Assembly: GCA_025765615.1 (NCBI GenBank)
Contig: JAIVFJ010000044.1
Span: 1 to 64,000 of the forward strand
From: Zopfochytrium polystomum
Taxonomy: Eukaryota > Chytridiomycota > Chytridiomycetes > Chytridiales > Chytridiaceae
Direction: 5' to 3'
DNA: 64,000 nt
The position numbers and the translations under genes are program-made. The notes below the pieces were generated by a model, which saw only the letters and a list, made by a program, of their open reading frames with translations, was not told the DNA's origin and ran no database searches. Shown piece after piece: positions 25,646 to 36,409 of the stretch (positions are counted from its first letter, which is position 1; the number at the start of each line of letters is the position of its first letter).

Positions 25646-25944
25646 ATGTCTGACCCAAACAACACCTTCCCTGATGCAACTGCCTTCCAAGCCTTGTTGG
25701 ACCAATTACAAGCCCTTTCAAGACAGACACACCAACTTCAAGAACAAGTCCTTCACCAGCAGCACCAGCTTCAACAACAACTTCATCAACAAGAACATCA
25801 AGCTCTTCCCCTGCCCCAAGCCAACCAAGCAAGAGAGCCCAAGGTTCCCAGCCCTGACAAGTTCACTGGGCTGGCCAAAGACCTCAAGAACTTTATGGCC
25901 ACTGTGGAGAATGTCATCCTTCTCCAAAGATTTCCCAGTGAGCA
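25646..25944 (+). pseudogene. Ty3/gypsy gag, 5' part (interrupted by an LTR insertion)
   Basis: Starts MSDPNNTFPDATAF and has a Gln-rich coiled segment (LQEQVLHQQHQLQQQ), then VPSPDKFTGLAKDLKNFM, the usual start of a retrotransposon gag domain. The frame runs to ...LLQRFPSEH, where an LTR with a 5-bp target duplication has been inserted. The gag sequence resumes at 27019 with SEQVKVLFTSTLLSG. The ORF as it stands reads on into the LTR and stops at 26080. Confidence 0.8.
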
Positions 25945-26252
25945 TGTTGAGATTCGACCCACGGGGTACACTACGCCTGTTACTGATGATCCCTTTGAGA
26001 ACCCCATCCAATCACATTGGATGGGGTGTTTGAAGGGCTCAGTAGATTCAATACTTGAATGGGGCGCTCGGAAGGGCTAATCTGTTCTCAATAAAAAGAG
26101 ACAGGCAAAGGCGGCTGTTGTTCTAGCTTTGTTCATCCTACAGGTAGGAACAATGCAATTAGAACATGCACAAAAAAGCTCAAACTACGCACTCTGCACA
26201 TGTAACACAGCACAGCAAGCATGCAGAAGCAGTGTACCACTGCCCAATGCTC

Positions 26253-26325
26253 CGGAATTCCGCTCTCTGCACTGGAATTCCGCACTCTGCATCGGAATTC
26301 CGCTTCCTGATCTGGAATTCCAGCT
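26253..26325. repeat. GGAATTCC repeats within LTR-A
   Basis: Four GGAATTCC sites spaced about 18-20 bp, three of them followed by G(C/A)-rich CTCTGCA-like spacers. The same array occurs in the second LTR copy at about 58037-58110. Confidence 0.75.
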
Positions 26326-26547
26326 TTCCTGCTGTGCTGTGCAATCTGAGCAATGCAACAGGCATTTAGGAATCGGGGATTGCACCAATCACTGCATTTC
26401 TAAACGTGAGATAAAAACTGAGCTCACCAGAGATTGCACCAATCATGGATTAAAAAGCAGCTTGTTTCCCAAACAAGCTTCCTGATTTGGAAACAACCAA
26501 ACCAATTTACAAGCAACTGTTTCTCAAACAAGCTGTAAATTGGTTCC

Positions 26548-26690
26548 TGGTGGTACTCAGCCCAAGGTGGTACTCAGCCCTGGCTGATACTTAGCCCTGG
26601 GTGGTGCACAGCCCAGGCTGGTACTCAGCCCTGGGTGGTGCTCAGCCCTGAATGGGTACTTAGCCCAGGCTGGGGATGGGTGCTCAGCCT
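26548..26690. repeat. GGTACTCAGCCC minisatellite within LTR-A (short allele)
   Basis: Imperfect units of about 12-16 bp with core GGTRCTCAGCCC(W)GG, eight or so copies. The matching array at about 58350-58555 has several more copies and explains most of the length difference between the two LTRs. Confidence 0.8.
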
Positions 26691-27018
26691 GTTTTATCTC
26701 ATTTCTGTGGCCTGCTCTGTGCAGCCCACTGCTCCCTCTGTTTTCTGATGGCTCCAACCTGCAGGAGTAGAAAAGCAGCAACCTCTTACAGAGACCAAAC
26801 AAGGAATCCAACCTCCTCCTTGCTGCTTTGACAGAATCCAGTGCAAAACTAGCCAATCTCTCTTCCTCCATTTGCTCTCTCTTCCCTCTCTGACACTCAC
26901 TCCTCTCTCCTCTCTCCATCCTCTCACTCCTCTCCCTTTCCATCATCACTGCTCTCTCTCTCTCTCTCTTCATCCCCACAAACACCAAGTCCCTCCAGTC
27001 CTGGGTGGGATTTCATCA

Positions 27019-27420
27019 GAGCAAGTCAAGGTTCTTTTCACAAGCACCCTCCTGTCTGGTCAAGCTCAATCATGGTACAGATCTCTCCCAAGCACACCCC
27101 ACCACCCTGCAAGAGCTCTGGGAGGGGCTGGAGGCTACCTTTGGTGACCCCTACGCATCTTGGACAGCACCAGATCCAAGCTCAAGCATCTCAAGCAAGG
27201 AAAGCAATCTTGTGTGGCCTACACCAACCAATTCAAGCAACTAGCCAGAGACTCTGGATACAATGATGCAGCTCTGATGGAGCTGTACCATGATGGTCTC
27301 CATGAGTCTATCCAAGACATGCTCTCCCAGTCTCTGCACATCCCTGAGACCTTGGAAGAGTACATTCTCCTTGCCATCAAGATTGACAACAGACTCTACT
27401 CCAAGAGGCTGAAGCAAAGA
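27019..27420 (+). pseudogene. Ty3/gypsy gag, 3' part
   Basis: Continues the gag frame after the LTR insertion: SEQVKVLFTSTLLSGQAQSW, LQELWEGLEATFGDPY, KLKHLKQGKQSCVAYTNQF, ALMELYHDGL, TLEEYILLAIKIDNRL. These are standard gag-domain blocks. One frame change is needed near 27170. The sequence stops abruptly at about 27420, where copia integrase begins; nucleocapsid, protease and reverse transcriptase of the gypsy element are missing. Confidence 0.75.
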
Positions 27421-27424
27421 CAAG

Positions 27425-28121
27425 TGTGGCATCTGCGTTGAAGTCAGTCCACCTCATACACCTGAGCTGCATGGGAAAGCAGAGCGAGCAGTTCGAACAG
27501 TCATGGATGGATGTCACACGATCTCTTCTACGACATGCTGGTTCACCATGGTCATGGTGGGGATACGCGATTCGACATGCAGTAGATATCATCAATACAC
27601 TTCCTGTCCTCAGCCGTGGATTACTATCTCCAGTTGAAACACTTCTTGGATTCCCTCCATGCATCAGTCAATCCAGAGTTTTTGGCTCAGGATGTTTGTA
27701 TCACATCACATCAAAGGAACGTGGACAAACACATCAGTTTAAAAAGCTTGCAGAACGCGCCCGACCAGCAATTTACATTGGAAACATTGGTCGTTCCATT
27801 GCTCGTTTGATTGACATCAGCACGGGTAGAGTAATCACTCATCGATTGGATGACCTTGTGGTTGCAGAAGACAGTTTCCCTCGCCTCAGCACCTCAGCTG
27901 CAGAGGATATTGCTCAGGATCTCGTTCATCAGCTTACACCACTCCTCAGCAAAGATGAACTTACATCAACTGAACAAAACATCACCAACCTCCTTCGTGA
28001 AGCGAATGTTCGCGTGAATCGATTCCCAGAACCAGGACCAGCAGCAGTGGCTGAACAACAACCTTCCACAGAACTAGCACCAATGGAACATGTAGTGATC
28101 CAGGTACAGCAGCGAATGTGA
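27425..28121 (+). pseudogene. Ty1/copia integrase C-terminal half
   Basis: Opens with SPPHTPELHGKAERAVRTVM in one frame, then shifts to SLLRHAGSPWSWWGYAIRH, DIINTLPVLSRGLLSPVETL and CISQSRVFGSGCLYHI, the conserved copia integrase end. An acidic linker follows. At least one frameshift (about 27515) and the missing upstream half make it inactive. It is joined directly to gypsy gag, so the junction is a deletion or recombination scar. Confidence 0.75.
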
Positions 28122-28585
28122 ATTGGATAACGATGTACAGCAAGAAGTGTTGGAGGTGGCGGCACGACAGGTTGGACTCCGTGTTACTGCAATTAACGCC
28201 ATCTCCAGTGGGCCTTACCTACGAGCACTAAAGCCGGGGAACCAATCGGATGAGTGGGGGCGGCGACCGGCTCTGTGACTGCAGGCGCACTCTCGGCTGG
28301 GAGTGACGTGGGTGGTGCAACTGAAGGCCCTGGGTCATACCGACCCTGCGGGAGCTAGCTAGTGTGGCGTAGACCCAAGTCGGAAGGGATGGATGCCTGT
28401 TTGGGGAGCCCATTCCGTAAGGAACACCACCAGGGGAGATAGGTCCCTTGGCGCCTGACGTTACACATGGGGGAAAGTGAGGAAGGCGGGCTGTGGAGAG
28501 AGGAAGAGAAGGCTCTCGCTTTGCTAAAATCCTTCTATAAGCTCAGGTCATATCAAAAGCATACTGAATATGGAAGTTCATTGAA
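28122..28585 (+). other. GC-rich non-coding segment inserted in copia pol
   Basis: About 450 bp between integrase and RNase H of the copia remnant replaces the reverse transcriptase. It is GC-rich, open in no long frame, and holds short complementary stretches (CCCTGGGTC near 28327, GACCCTGCGGG near 28342). It looks like an RNA-structured leader of another element (for example a LINE 5' end), but I cannot identify it. Confidence 0.35.
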
Positions 28586-29400
28586 CGCCAACTGGCATCT
28601 ACTTGCATCAACGAGCTTACACCAAAGAGTTACTTCAACGCCATGCAGACCCAGTCAATGGAAATACAGCAGTAACTGCTCTCCCCAGTTCTCTGGCTGT
28701 TCAACCTCGAGAAAATGATGAACCCACAGCAAATCAACAGCTCTCCCAGGCATTTCTTGGTGGCATCAACTACTTGGCAACACACACACGACCAGACTTG
28801 GCACCAGCAGTCTCATATCTTGGTGCCTTCAGCAATGACCCAAGCAAGCACCACTTGCGGATTCTCATTCAAGTCCTTCAGTATATCAATGGTACACATG
28901 AGTATGGTTTGTTTTATTCCAACACAGGGTCTGGAATTTTCAGCTACTTGGATGCTGCACATGGAGCTCGTGGTGATGGGAAATCACAACTTGGCTACTT
29001 CGTCTTGTTTGAAAATACTGCTATCAGCTGGGCATCTACTTGCAATCCTACAGTTATGCTTTCACCTCAGCAAGCAGAATACGTTGCAGTCTCAAAACTA
29101 GGACGAGAACTGGAGGCCATCTCACAACAGCACACAGCACTTAGTCTCCTGTCCCCGACTCCTATTCCAATCTATACTGACAACCAAGGCATTATCAATT
29201 TGAGCTCAAACAATCTCTATACTAATAGGTCAAAACATATTCTGGTTAAGTATCACTATATCCGGGAACTGGTTGATTGACAAGTGATTCGATTGGAATG
29301 GATTCCTGGTGGCGAGCAACCAGCAGATTATCTTACAAAATCATTACCAGCTGCTTTAGGTGCTTATCATCTTGGTCTCTCTGTCGTGCACCTCAAGTTT
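28586..29400 (+). pseudogene. Ty1/copia reverse transcriptase end and RNase H
   Basis: LHQRAYTKELLQRH, NYLATHTRPDLAPAVSYLGA, LQYINGTHEYGLFYS, YLDAAHGARGDGKSQLGYF, WASTCNPTVMLSPQQAEYV, YTDNQGIINL, KYHYIRELVD and GEQPADYLTKSLP form a complete copia RNase H. A TGA at 29278-29280 interrupts it between ELVD and QVIRLEWI. The paralogous fragment at 33.2 kb reads ELVDQKVVWLEW there. Confidence 0.85.
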
Positions 29401-29669
29401 CTGTTCCCTTGCTTTATTTGTATTGCATGCCCTCTCTTTTCTCTTTCTTGTCCTTCTACTTCTCTTGCGTTGCTTCTTGTATTTGTTTCCTGAATTCAAG
29501 TTTCTTCGCTCTCCATCTACATCTTTCATATGGAAATTCTTTTCTTATTGTTCTGCCACCCGGTGGCCAGACATACCTGTTTATTACTTTCCTTAGCCGG
29601 TGTACAGTTTCCTTACGTTGCCTATGGCGTAAGGTTTTCCTCCATGCCAGCCTTTTTGCTCCTACCCAC

Positions 29670-29916
29670 TGTTAGACTTTGGGTTTTTGCAGTAAGCAGT
29701 ATGCAGGAGCAACACCTCACACTGTGGTGCATGGGAGCACCAACTGTGATGAGGATTTGGTGCATTTTTTGTCACCTGGTCTTTGTCACAATTTTGTATA
29801 AAGCCAAAACAGCATACATTGTACAACAGCCTCCCATCTCAGCTTCACCATCACAAGACAGTAGTCCACCAGAGTAGTTCACCACCATCCACAAACAGCA
29901 GCAGTCATTTCTTTCA
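29670..29916 (+). mobile_element. Copia LTR (family B, about 247 bp), 3' LTR of the preceding remnant
   Basis: Begins TGTTAGACTTTGG and ends TTTCTTTCA, and follows copia RNase H by 270 bp. The same LTR is found inverted at 61974-62216 (243 bp). It includes a TTGTATAAAGCC TATA-like string near 29796. No matching target duplication is found at its left because the left side is the element's own interior. Confidence 0.8.
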
Positions 29917-30038
29917 CTCTCTCCTCTCTCCATCCTCTCACTCCTCTCCCTTTTCCATCATCACTGCTCTCTCTCTATCTCTCTCTCTTCATCCCCACAC
30001 ACACCAAGTCCCTCCAGTCCTGGGTGGAATTTCATCAC
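29917..30038 (+). mobile_element. 3'-terminal fragment of LTR-A
   Basis: The CT-rich end and terminal CCAGTCCTGGGTGG...TTTCATCA of LTR-A. It starts exactly at the end of the copia LTR and ends at a gypsy integrase reading frame. The simplest reading is that copia inserted into an LTR-A that had itself inserted in gypsy integrase. Confidence 0.8.
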
Positions 30039-30988
30039 AACCGGATAAAGGCAGTGCAAGAGACTGTTATTTCCCGCTCTGAGAAATACAAGGAGGCCCT
30101 TTGACAGGCCTCCCTCAATAGAGACAAGGATCCCTACTTTTTCTGACTTGGAGAGAAAGCATGGATGGTGTTCCCCTTGACAACCCTGGTGACATCGGTG
30201 ACAAAAGCCGTTCTCTTATTTTCCAGTGGGTCAGACCTGTTCAAGTCGTCGCCATCACAAGCAAGGACGCAAAGACACAGTATAGCGTTGTAGAAACATT
30301 CCCTGCTGGACAGATTGTGGTACAAACTGTCCATATCTCCCATCTGAGACCCTACACCGAGCGAGCTCCTGTAGACTCTGCAGAAGATGCTGTTACCAAT
30401 AGTCTTGATGACTTTGAGAAAGAGCTTGAAGAGTGGAAGGCTGCCACTCGGCTCATGAAGAAACCTGCCTCCAAAACCAGAACAGCCCCTGGAGTGCATG
30501 TTGACTTCCTTGAGAAGTACACTTCAGAGGAAACTGAAGACCAAACTGCCGATGTAGAGTATCCTATTGAAAGGATCAAAGGTCATACCTTTGACTGAGA
30601 AAAGTATTACTCTGACCAAGTGGTTAGGATTCTCTACCAAACACGATTGATACCAACTCGAAGAAGATCTTCACCGCCTTGCAGTTCGCGACTTCTGGGA
30701 ATTGGTGAAGACTGATGATCCTGAAGAATATCAGAAACGATTGAAATGGTCACGGCTTCCAAAGAGCTGCAAGTTCCGTGCGCCTTCTGCAAGGGTGGCT
30801 ACCCAGATGATAATGGAGAGAGATCAGCGCTTGCTTCGTCCTCTCACCCACCCGATTCCAACCCCACGACGCAAGCTAGTGCACTGTCTGTGCAACTTGC
30901 CCCAAGTCAGCCTGTTGCTGGCCTGTCTACACCACAAACTCAACCTGTGCCCCTGAGAAGGAGCACACGGTCGAAACCTTCTAAGTGA
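30039..30988 (+). pseudogene. Ty3/gypsy (chromovirus) integrase C-terminus with chromodomain
   Basis: NRIKAVQETVISRSEKYKEAL, LGEKAWMDGV, FQWVRPVQVVAITSKDAK and VVQTVHISHLRPYTERAP match the integrase C-terminal barrel (the HVSRLRPY motif). VEYPIERIKGHTFD then, after a frameshift near 30600, SITLTKWLGFSTKHD and EEDLHRLAVRDFWELV fit a chromodomain. Two TGA codons (30102 and 30144) and a frameshift inactivate it. The frame ends RRSTRSKPSK at 30988, 50 bp before the 3' LTR. Confidence 0.75.
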
Positions 30989-31024
30989 GAAGTACTCCCT
31001 TTGTCACACCTTTGGGTGTGAGAT

Positions 31025-31038
31025 TAAAAAAGAGGTAC
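31025..31038 (+). other. Polypurine tract of the gypsy element
   Basis: AAAAAAGAGGTAC directly precedes the TG start of LTR-C. The same string precedes the second LTR-C copy at 52598-52611. Confidence 0.65.
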
Positions 31039-32050
31039 TGTGAGACTACACTGAGGTCTCAGTGATAAAGTCTAGGGATTTTATTCACAAAAACAAGCGT
31101 ACCTGTCATAAAACTGCAAGGATCGGGACCCCTATTATTATTCCAGGTTCTTTAGTCTCCAAGGCGTTATGAAAGTGTATTTGCAGCAAACCCGTCTTTA
31201 TTATTGGGCCTGCTTTTACTACTTTTGTCTTAACAGTTTCGGTTGCACCAGGGTTTTCTCAACATATTTTCTTTTTCGGTGACTAACGGAGACTGCCTGA
31301 CTGCCTTGGGATGCCTGACATAGGGTTGGGGGGACTTAGACCATTTGTGGTGGATGCTCTAAGTCAGGGTGGTTGACTTGTCAATTTTCTCTCTCTCTGT
31401 TTTTGGGCCATTTCGCTTTTTCCTCTTTTTCTTCAATCTGATTTCTGTCCATTGGCACCAATACAGAGTCCCTTCAAATCCATCTGGCTCGCGACAATGA
31501 GTGTAGCGAGAGGTGGTATGCACCCAGGTGAGTACATGATCCCTTCGGGGGCTCCTCTTAAGGGGCCGCGAGTGGGGAATGCAGCTGGCCCCACCACTGA
31601 CTGTCTGACACTGCTGGCTCTGTGTTGGAGTGAGGATCACAGGCACTCGCCCTCCGCGACGACAGTGGTGGTGGTGGCGACGACGACGGCATCGTTGTCC
31701 CCAACCTTCCTGTCCCTGCGAGGGTGTTGGTGGCCGCGCTCAGTGCAGCCCCCAACACCTGAGAGTTCGATCTACAAGTGCCTGCCTTGGTCCTATTGTT
31801 GTGAGAGTGAGATGTGTGAGTACAAGTGCGGCGCGATAAAGCCTGTTGGTTGAGTCATCGTGCCGACGCAGCCCAGTGGGGTGTGTGTACGATTGCAGGT
31901 GTTTCCGCGTGCGAGTTCCCTGCGTCTGCGACGATGGGCGCTAGGTCGCGCCCTGTCCGTCCCGTCGCTATTAACCGCTCCTGTTGTATTTGAGATTAGG
32001 TTCCTGAGATAAAAACCCCCATTTCCTTCTTCTCTCTCTTTATTCTGCGG
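31039..32050 (+). mobile_element. Gypsy LTR (family C), copy 1
   Basis: Starts TGTGAGACTACAC just after the polypurine tract. It aligns by eye over about 760 bp with 52612-53433, with many scattered substitutions. Copy 2 has an extra block of roughly 70 bp near 52885-52957. The 3' boundary is not clear; a GAGATAAAAACCCCC string near 32003 may be the core promoter. Confidence 0.7.
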
Positions 32051-32459
32051 TTGTGTTGCGCCCTCAGGAGTGCCCTTCTGTTTCCCCTCTCATCAGCCTG
32101 CAGCCACGCAAGTAATCAGTGCTCCAGAACCAATCCTTCAGAGGATTGTCCCTCTGAATGTTCATTCTTTGTGTTTGAGACCCCTGTTAGACAGATCAGT
32201 TGGGATACTTTGTGGACTAGGCAAGTAGTAGGGTTGAAACACCCCCTAGACAACAGCCCAATAAAGTTAGTTTTAGCCTATTATTTGCTTTCCCTCACTC
32301 TAGGGCCCAGATCCCAGGGTCAAAGGAGTGAGTATAGTCTCACATCCTCTTTTGCAAGTGGATGGAAAAGTTGTTTTCATTGCCATCTTTGTTATGATAT
32401 TTGTTTCTTTGGGATTCTGGGAAGGTCACTTCTGCGGCCTGCCATTGCATCGCTAAAAT

Positions 32460-33270
32460 CTCATTACAATCTCTGCAACATGGGAGCAATCAAAACCATC
32501 CTCAGTATGCAGCTGGAGCACCACCACAACAGAGTCTTCTTGCACCAGAAGGCCCATATCAGGGAGTTACTTGAGCACCATGCCAATGTCATCAAAAACC
32601 ACTCTGTAGTAACAGCTCTTCCCAGTAGTCGCAATCGTACTCCTCCTAGGATTGATGAAGCAGCTGCAGATCAGAGACTGTACCAGGCAATCCTTGGCAG
32701 GGTCAATTATTTTGCAACACACACACGACCAGACCTTGCCCCAGCAGTTTTATATGTTGGTGCCTTCAGCAAGGATCCCAGCGAGCAGCACATGAAATTC
32801 TGATTCCGGTTCGTGAATATCTTGGTAATAGTGAGTATGATTTGTTCTGTTTTGCAAAATAGCCCTGCTCAGATGGGAATCACAGCTTGGTTACTATCTT
32901 CTATTTGGTGGAACAGATGCAAGTTGGACATCCCATTGGAGCAGCACCGCCATGCTGTCACCACAGGAAGCTGAATATGTAGCTGTTTCTGAATTGGGAC
33001 CAGAACTTGAGACATTATCCCAACTCTATTCAACAGTTCAACTTCCATCTCCAACGCCTCTTGTGCTCTACACTGACGACAGGGGTGTTCAGCTCAAATC
33101 AACTTTAGTACTTTGCACCAACCACTCAAAGCATAACATGGTAAAGTATCATTATATTCAAGAACTTGTGGACCAAAAGGTAGTATGGCTTGAATGGATT
33201 GCTGGAGGAGAGCAGCCTGCTGATTATATGACAAAATCTCTCTCAGTTGCCCTTGGTGATTATTATTTGA
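32460..33270 (+). pseudogene. Second Ty1/copia RNase H remnant
   Basis: HQKAHIRELLEHHA, RVNYFATHTRPDLAPAVLYV, then frame changes, then LSPQEAEYVAVSELGPELE, YTDDRGVQLKS, KYHYIQELVDQKVVWLEWI and GEQPADYMTKSLS. Related to but clearly diverged from the copy at 28.6-29.4 kb. At least two frameshifts (near 32800-32870). Confidence 0.8.
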
Positions 33271-33873
33271 GTTGCATTTGTCTTTTTTTTTCCTTACCTC
33301 TGATCTGTTTCCTTGAATTTATGGTCCCATATTCCTTTTCTCTCCTCTGATCCATTTTCTTTTGCCTTTGAAGTTCTTTTTGTGCCCCCATTCGTTTTTG
33401 TTAGTGTGGTCTGTCCTTCCTGTTCTGCCTGTTTGAGTTTCCCTGCCACCAATGTGGATGGGCCAGCGTCCGGAAATACTCCTGGTAGTTCGAAACAAGG
33501 AGCGAAGATGCAGCAAACCGCGATTCGTGTTTTCGCGTTCTTGTGTTTCATCTTCCTCACCTCAATGTTGCCATACGCCCTCTCTCATGATTGAGCATGT
33601 TGAAGGTGCCGGAAATTTCCGAAAACATCTCCCGCCGGCGTTGCATCACGAAATCTTAGCACGTTCCATTTGTGTATCTCAGCCCTCACTTCGTGAAGCA
33701 GAACATTCGATACCCGATCAGTTCCACTATGCAAATGGTGGGTCAAGGTCGGTCGGCTTAGCCCCTATTGCTATATGCACGTGGCCATTATCTATTTACG
33801 CGTCTTCGCTGAGCTACTCGGCCCTCCCTTTCTCGCGCCCTCTTTCCTCCGCTTTGAAGCCTCGATCATCGCA
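33271..33873. other. Repeat-to-gene transition, no gene recognised
   Basis: The first part (to about 33430) is the T-rich tail of the copia remnant. From about 33450 the composition returns to that of the gene block. No conserved coding signature is seen; the part next to 33874 is probably the DDX52 3' untranslated region. Confidence 0.4.
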
Positions 33874-36409
33874 CTAATCACAAGAATTTGGCCGCCGCCA
33901 AGTAGAATGAATCGTTTCAGCAAGGGCAGAATGCAAATGACCATGCCTTCTCCGCTTCCACAACGAAAAGAAATTACAAATGGAAAAGAATGCCACCCAC
34001 CGTTTCTTCTCCTGCTTTTTAAGATCATAGGCTGACACAGTTCTGATGGTCTCTCGCTCGACCGGATTGATTTTAAGCCTTTTCCGTTCCAACCAACTAT
34101 ACAATGGGGGCGTAGCAAATGCAAATATAAATGCGTCAGAAATCGAAAGAAAAGAACAGCGGTCTTGGAAGCAATACCTTGGGTTGTGCAATTGTAACAT
34201 CCACTCGGGTACTTCGCAGCCGGACTCCTTCATCACGTTCACGACACTTCCAACGAAAGAGGTGTGTGAGAAAAAGGAAATAGGAGCCGCAAAGGGTGGA
34301 GTAGTTCCGCTTCTCTTCTATGAAGGACGCGCTCTTACATTTTTAGGTACTCTGCGTCCGATTTCGTGAAAAATGTGACTGCTTCTCCAGGGCGGCCAGC
34401 CCTACCGGTGCGACCGATGCGATGAATGTACGATTGAACCGACTGGGGAAAGTCATAGTTGATGACCATGGAAACGCCCTTGAAGTCGATACCGCGGGCC
34501 ATGAGATCAGTTGCAATCAGAACCCATGTTTTCCCCGTCCTGAAAGACTGGATGACAGCGTCCCGCTGGAACAAATGAGGTAGAATAAACAGTTCAGTGC
34601 ATGACCGTCTCAGTGGAATAGGGCGGACTAGGAGTGCACAACAAGCGGAAACCCCGATCGCACCTGCGCTTTAGTTCGCTCTGCGTGAATAACATCCACA
34701 TTTATTCCATCGTAGACAAGTTCGTGGAAGAGTTCCCGTGCTCTCTCAACCGATTGCACGAATATTAAGACAGGAGGCTTCATTCCGGCGTGCACCATTT
34801 GACGTATCTCGATTAGCTTTCCCGACTCTTCGCTGACGTACGTAAGCATTTGCTTGATTGTGTCCGTTGCCGCATTGCTAATGTTCACGAATACAACATA
34901 TCTCGCTAAGACGCACAGCGCAGAAGTCCATACTATCGTTATTGCAAACACTCACACGTGGCCAATCAGAACGCGAATCGGGTCCACCATAAAAGTCCGT
35001 GCAAGCCTTTCAATACCACTGGGCATCGTTGCACTGAATAAGTACCCGCTTCAAATTCGTGGAGGAGCAAGCCGCAAAGATTTCATCCATTTGCTCCAGA
35101 AACCCCAGTTCAAGCAGCTTGTCTGCCTCGTCCAGCACAAGGTGCCGCACTCTGCGTAGAACGGTTCAGGGTTTCAATCAATTGAAGGCTGCCGTTGGCT
35201 GGATCCGAAACTGTTCAACTTACTTGCTTAAATCGACAACGTTATTTTTGATAGCGTGTACCAAGCGCAGGGGTGTGGTTATCAGTATGTCGAAAAGTCC
35301 AAACTGCTTGTGAGAATCGCCGGCCAAGTGCGACTTCGATAGCACGAAAGACTTAAAAGCACGGCCCTTTGTCAGAGAGGAGATTTCCCGATGAATCTGA
35401 GGAATGGGCAAGAATTAAGTGTCGGTGGTGGAAAAAGGTCGACAATAGCACACACTTGATTCGCCAATTCTCGCGTTGGGGACACAATCATGGCCCTAAC
35501 ACCTGATCTGTCTGGCTTCCCTAGGTCATGCAATATCGGTACGACAAAGGCCAGAGTCTTGCCAGACCCTGTCGGGGCGATAGCAATAAGTTCTCTGCCG
35601 TGGAGCATTATTGGTGTCGATTGCATTTGAATCGGCGTGGGTCGAGCAAATCCCAGAGAGGTGAGGTTCTGGCGAAGATATGGGGCTAGGTTGAAGCGAT
35701 CGGCGAGGACCGTGAAGGAAGGTACAGGATTTGGAACATCTGTGCCAACGGTTTTGATTTTGAAGCGTTTCCGAAATATATTCACCTTGGGGCCATGCCA
35801 CAGTAAGGTCAGCATCGTTTTCAGTTCTCCAAAAAAACGCACCTCCTCCTGGGTTTTGAATTCCACAAGCTGTTGCTCGTCATCCTCGTCGTCGTTGTCA
35901 TCGGCATCCTCATCGCCAACTTCGTGTCTGGTGTCGCTTTTCGCACTCGGACTCGAAAACTTCCTGAAACTGCCTTCCGGTCCCGATTCCCGGTCGCTGT
36001 CCTCTTCAGCGTCATCGCCACACTCCTCTCCATTCGACCCAAGGGCGACCTCTTCGTCACTTCCCGCCTTCCGCTTTCGCCGACCATTCAGGATCGCTCG
36101 TTTAAGACTTGATTCGTTTCCTGCAACACTCTTCGAATTGCCCTTTCCATTTGCTCGATTCGCTTCTTTTGGCGCCTTCAGGCGCTTGAAGGAATGTGGC
36201 TGCTGAGGTTTGGCGGAAGGAATGGGACCAGCCGCGGAACCAAAAAAGTCCAAGGAGGCCGGTAGAAAGTCATCGCTCTCCAATGTGGCCAAGTTCGTCG
36301 TGCGATCGACGGTCTTTTCGACGGGCGCCGGTGCAAAGGCCGCATGATCGTCGCGGAAGCGTTTGCGATCGAACTTCGCGCCAGCGCCCAACAGCTTGAA
36401 CACGTCCAT
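33874..36409 (-). CDS. DDX52: DEAD-box RNA helicase DDX52/Rok1, with an apparent 1-bp frameshift
   Basis: Nucleolar helicase of small-subunit ribosome assembly (family knowledge). Exons: 35456-36409, 35224-35396, 34956-35151, 34664-34877, 34565-34339, 34246-34178 and 34096 to about 33874. An acidic/basic N-terminus leads to the helicase motifs: Q motif [19 protein letters not shown] (I), SPTRELANQ (Ia), TTPLRLV, LDEAD (II), SATMP (III), [22 protein letters not shown] (V) and [13 protein letters not shown] (VI). All junctions keep phase, except that exon 3 needs one base removed at about 35039 to read [17 protein letters not shown]. Without that, a stop follows 8 codons later. The [21 protein letters not shown] stretch is specific to the DDX52/Rok1 group. 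The last exon's end is uncertain because a GTGGGT could be another donor. Confidence 0.9.

Larger units (their letters stand above)
25945..27018 (+). mobile_element. Solo LTR (family A, 1074 bp) with 5-bp target-site duplication
   Basis: Begins TGTTGAGATTC and ends TTTCATCA (TG..CA). It is flanked by GAGCA at 25940-25944 and 27019-27023, so the insertion is simple and lies inside a gypsy gag frame. It contains an AATAAA at about 26089, a four-fold GGAATTCC-containing repeat (26253-26325), a TACTCAGCCC minisatellite and a CT-rich end. A second copy with matching termini is at 57730-58904, and a 3' fragment at 29917-30038. The TATA box seen in copy 2 (GTATAAAAGC) reads GTAGAAAAGC here. Confidence 0.88.

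Noticed and set aside
26129..26485. Frame in LTR-A as a small gene
   Set aside because: It spans the LTR polyadenylation region and EcoRI-like repeats; present in both copies only because the LTR is duplicated.
29278..29280. TGA as a reassigned sense codon
   Set aside because: TTC4 and the MAPK end with TGA at the expected C-termini, so TGA is a stop in host genes; decay explains element TGAs.
30161..30598. Stand-alone host gene with SH3-like fold
   Set aside because: HISHLRPY motif, upstream integrase frame, downstream chromodomain, polypurine tract and LTR show it is gypsy integrase.
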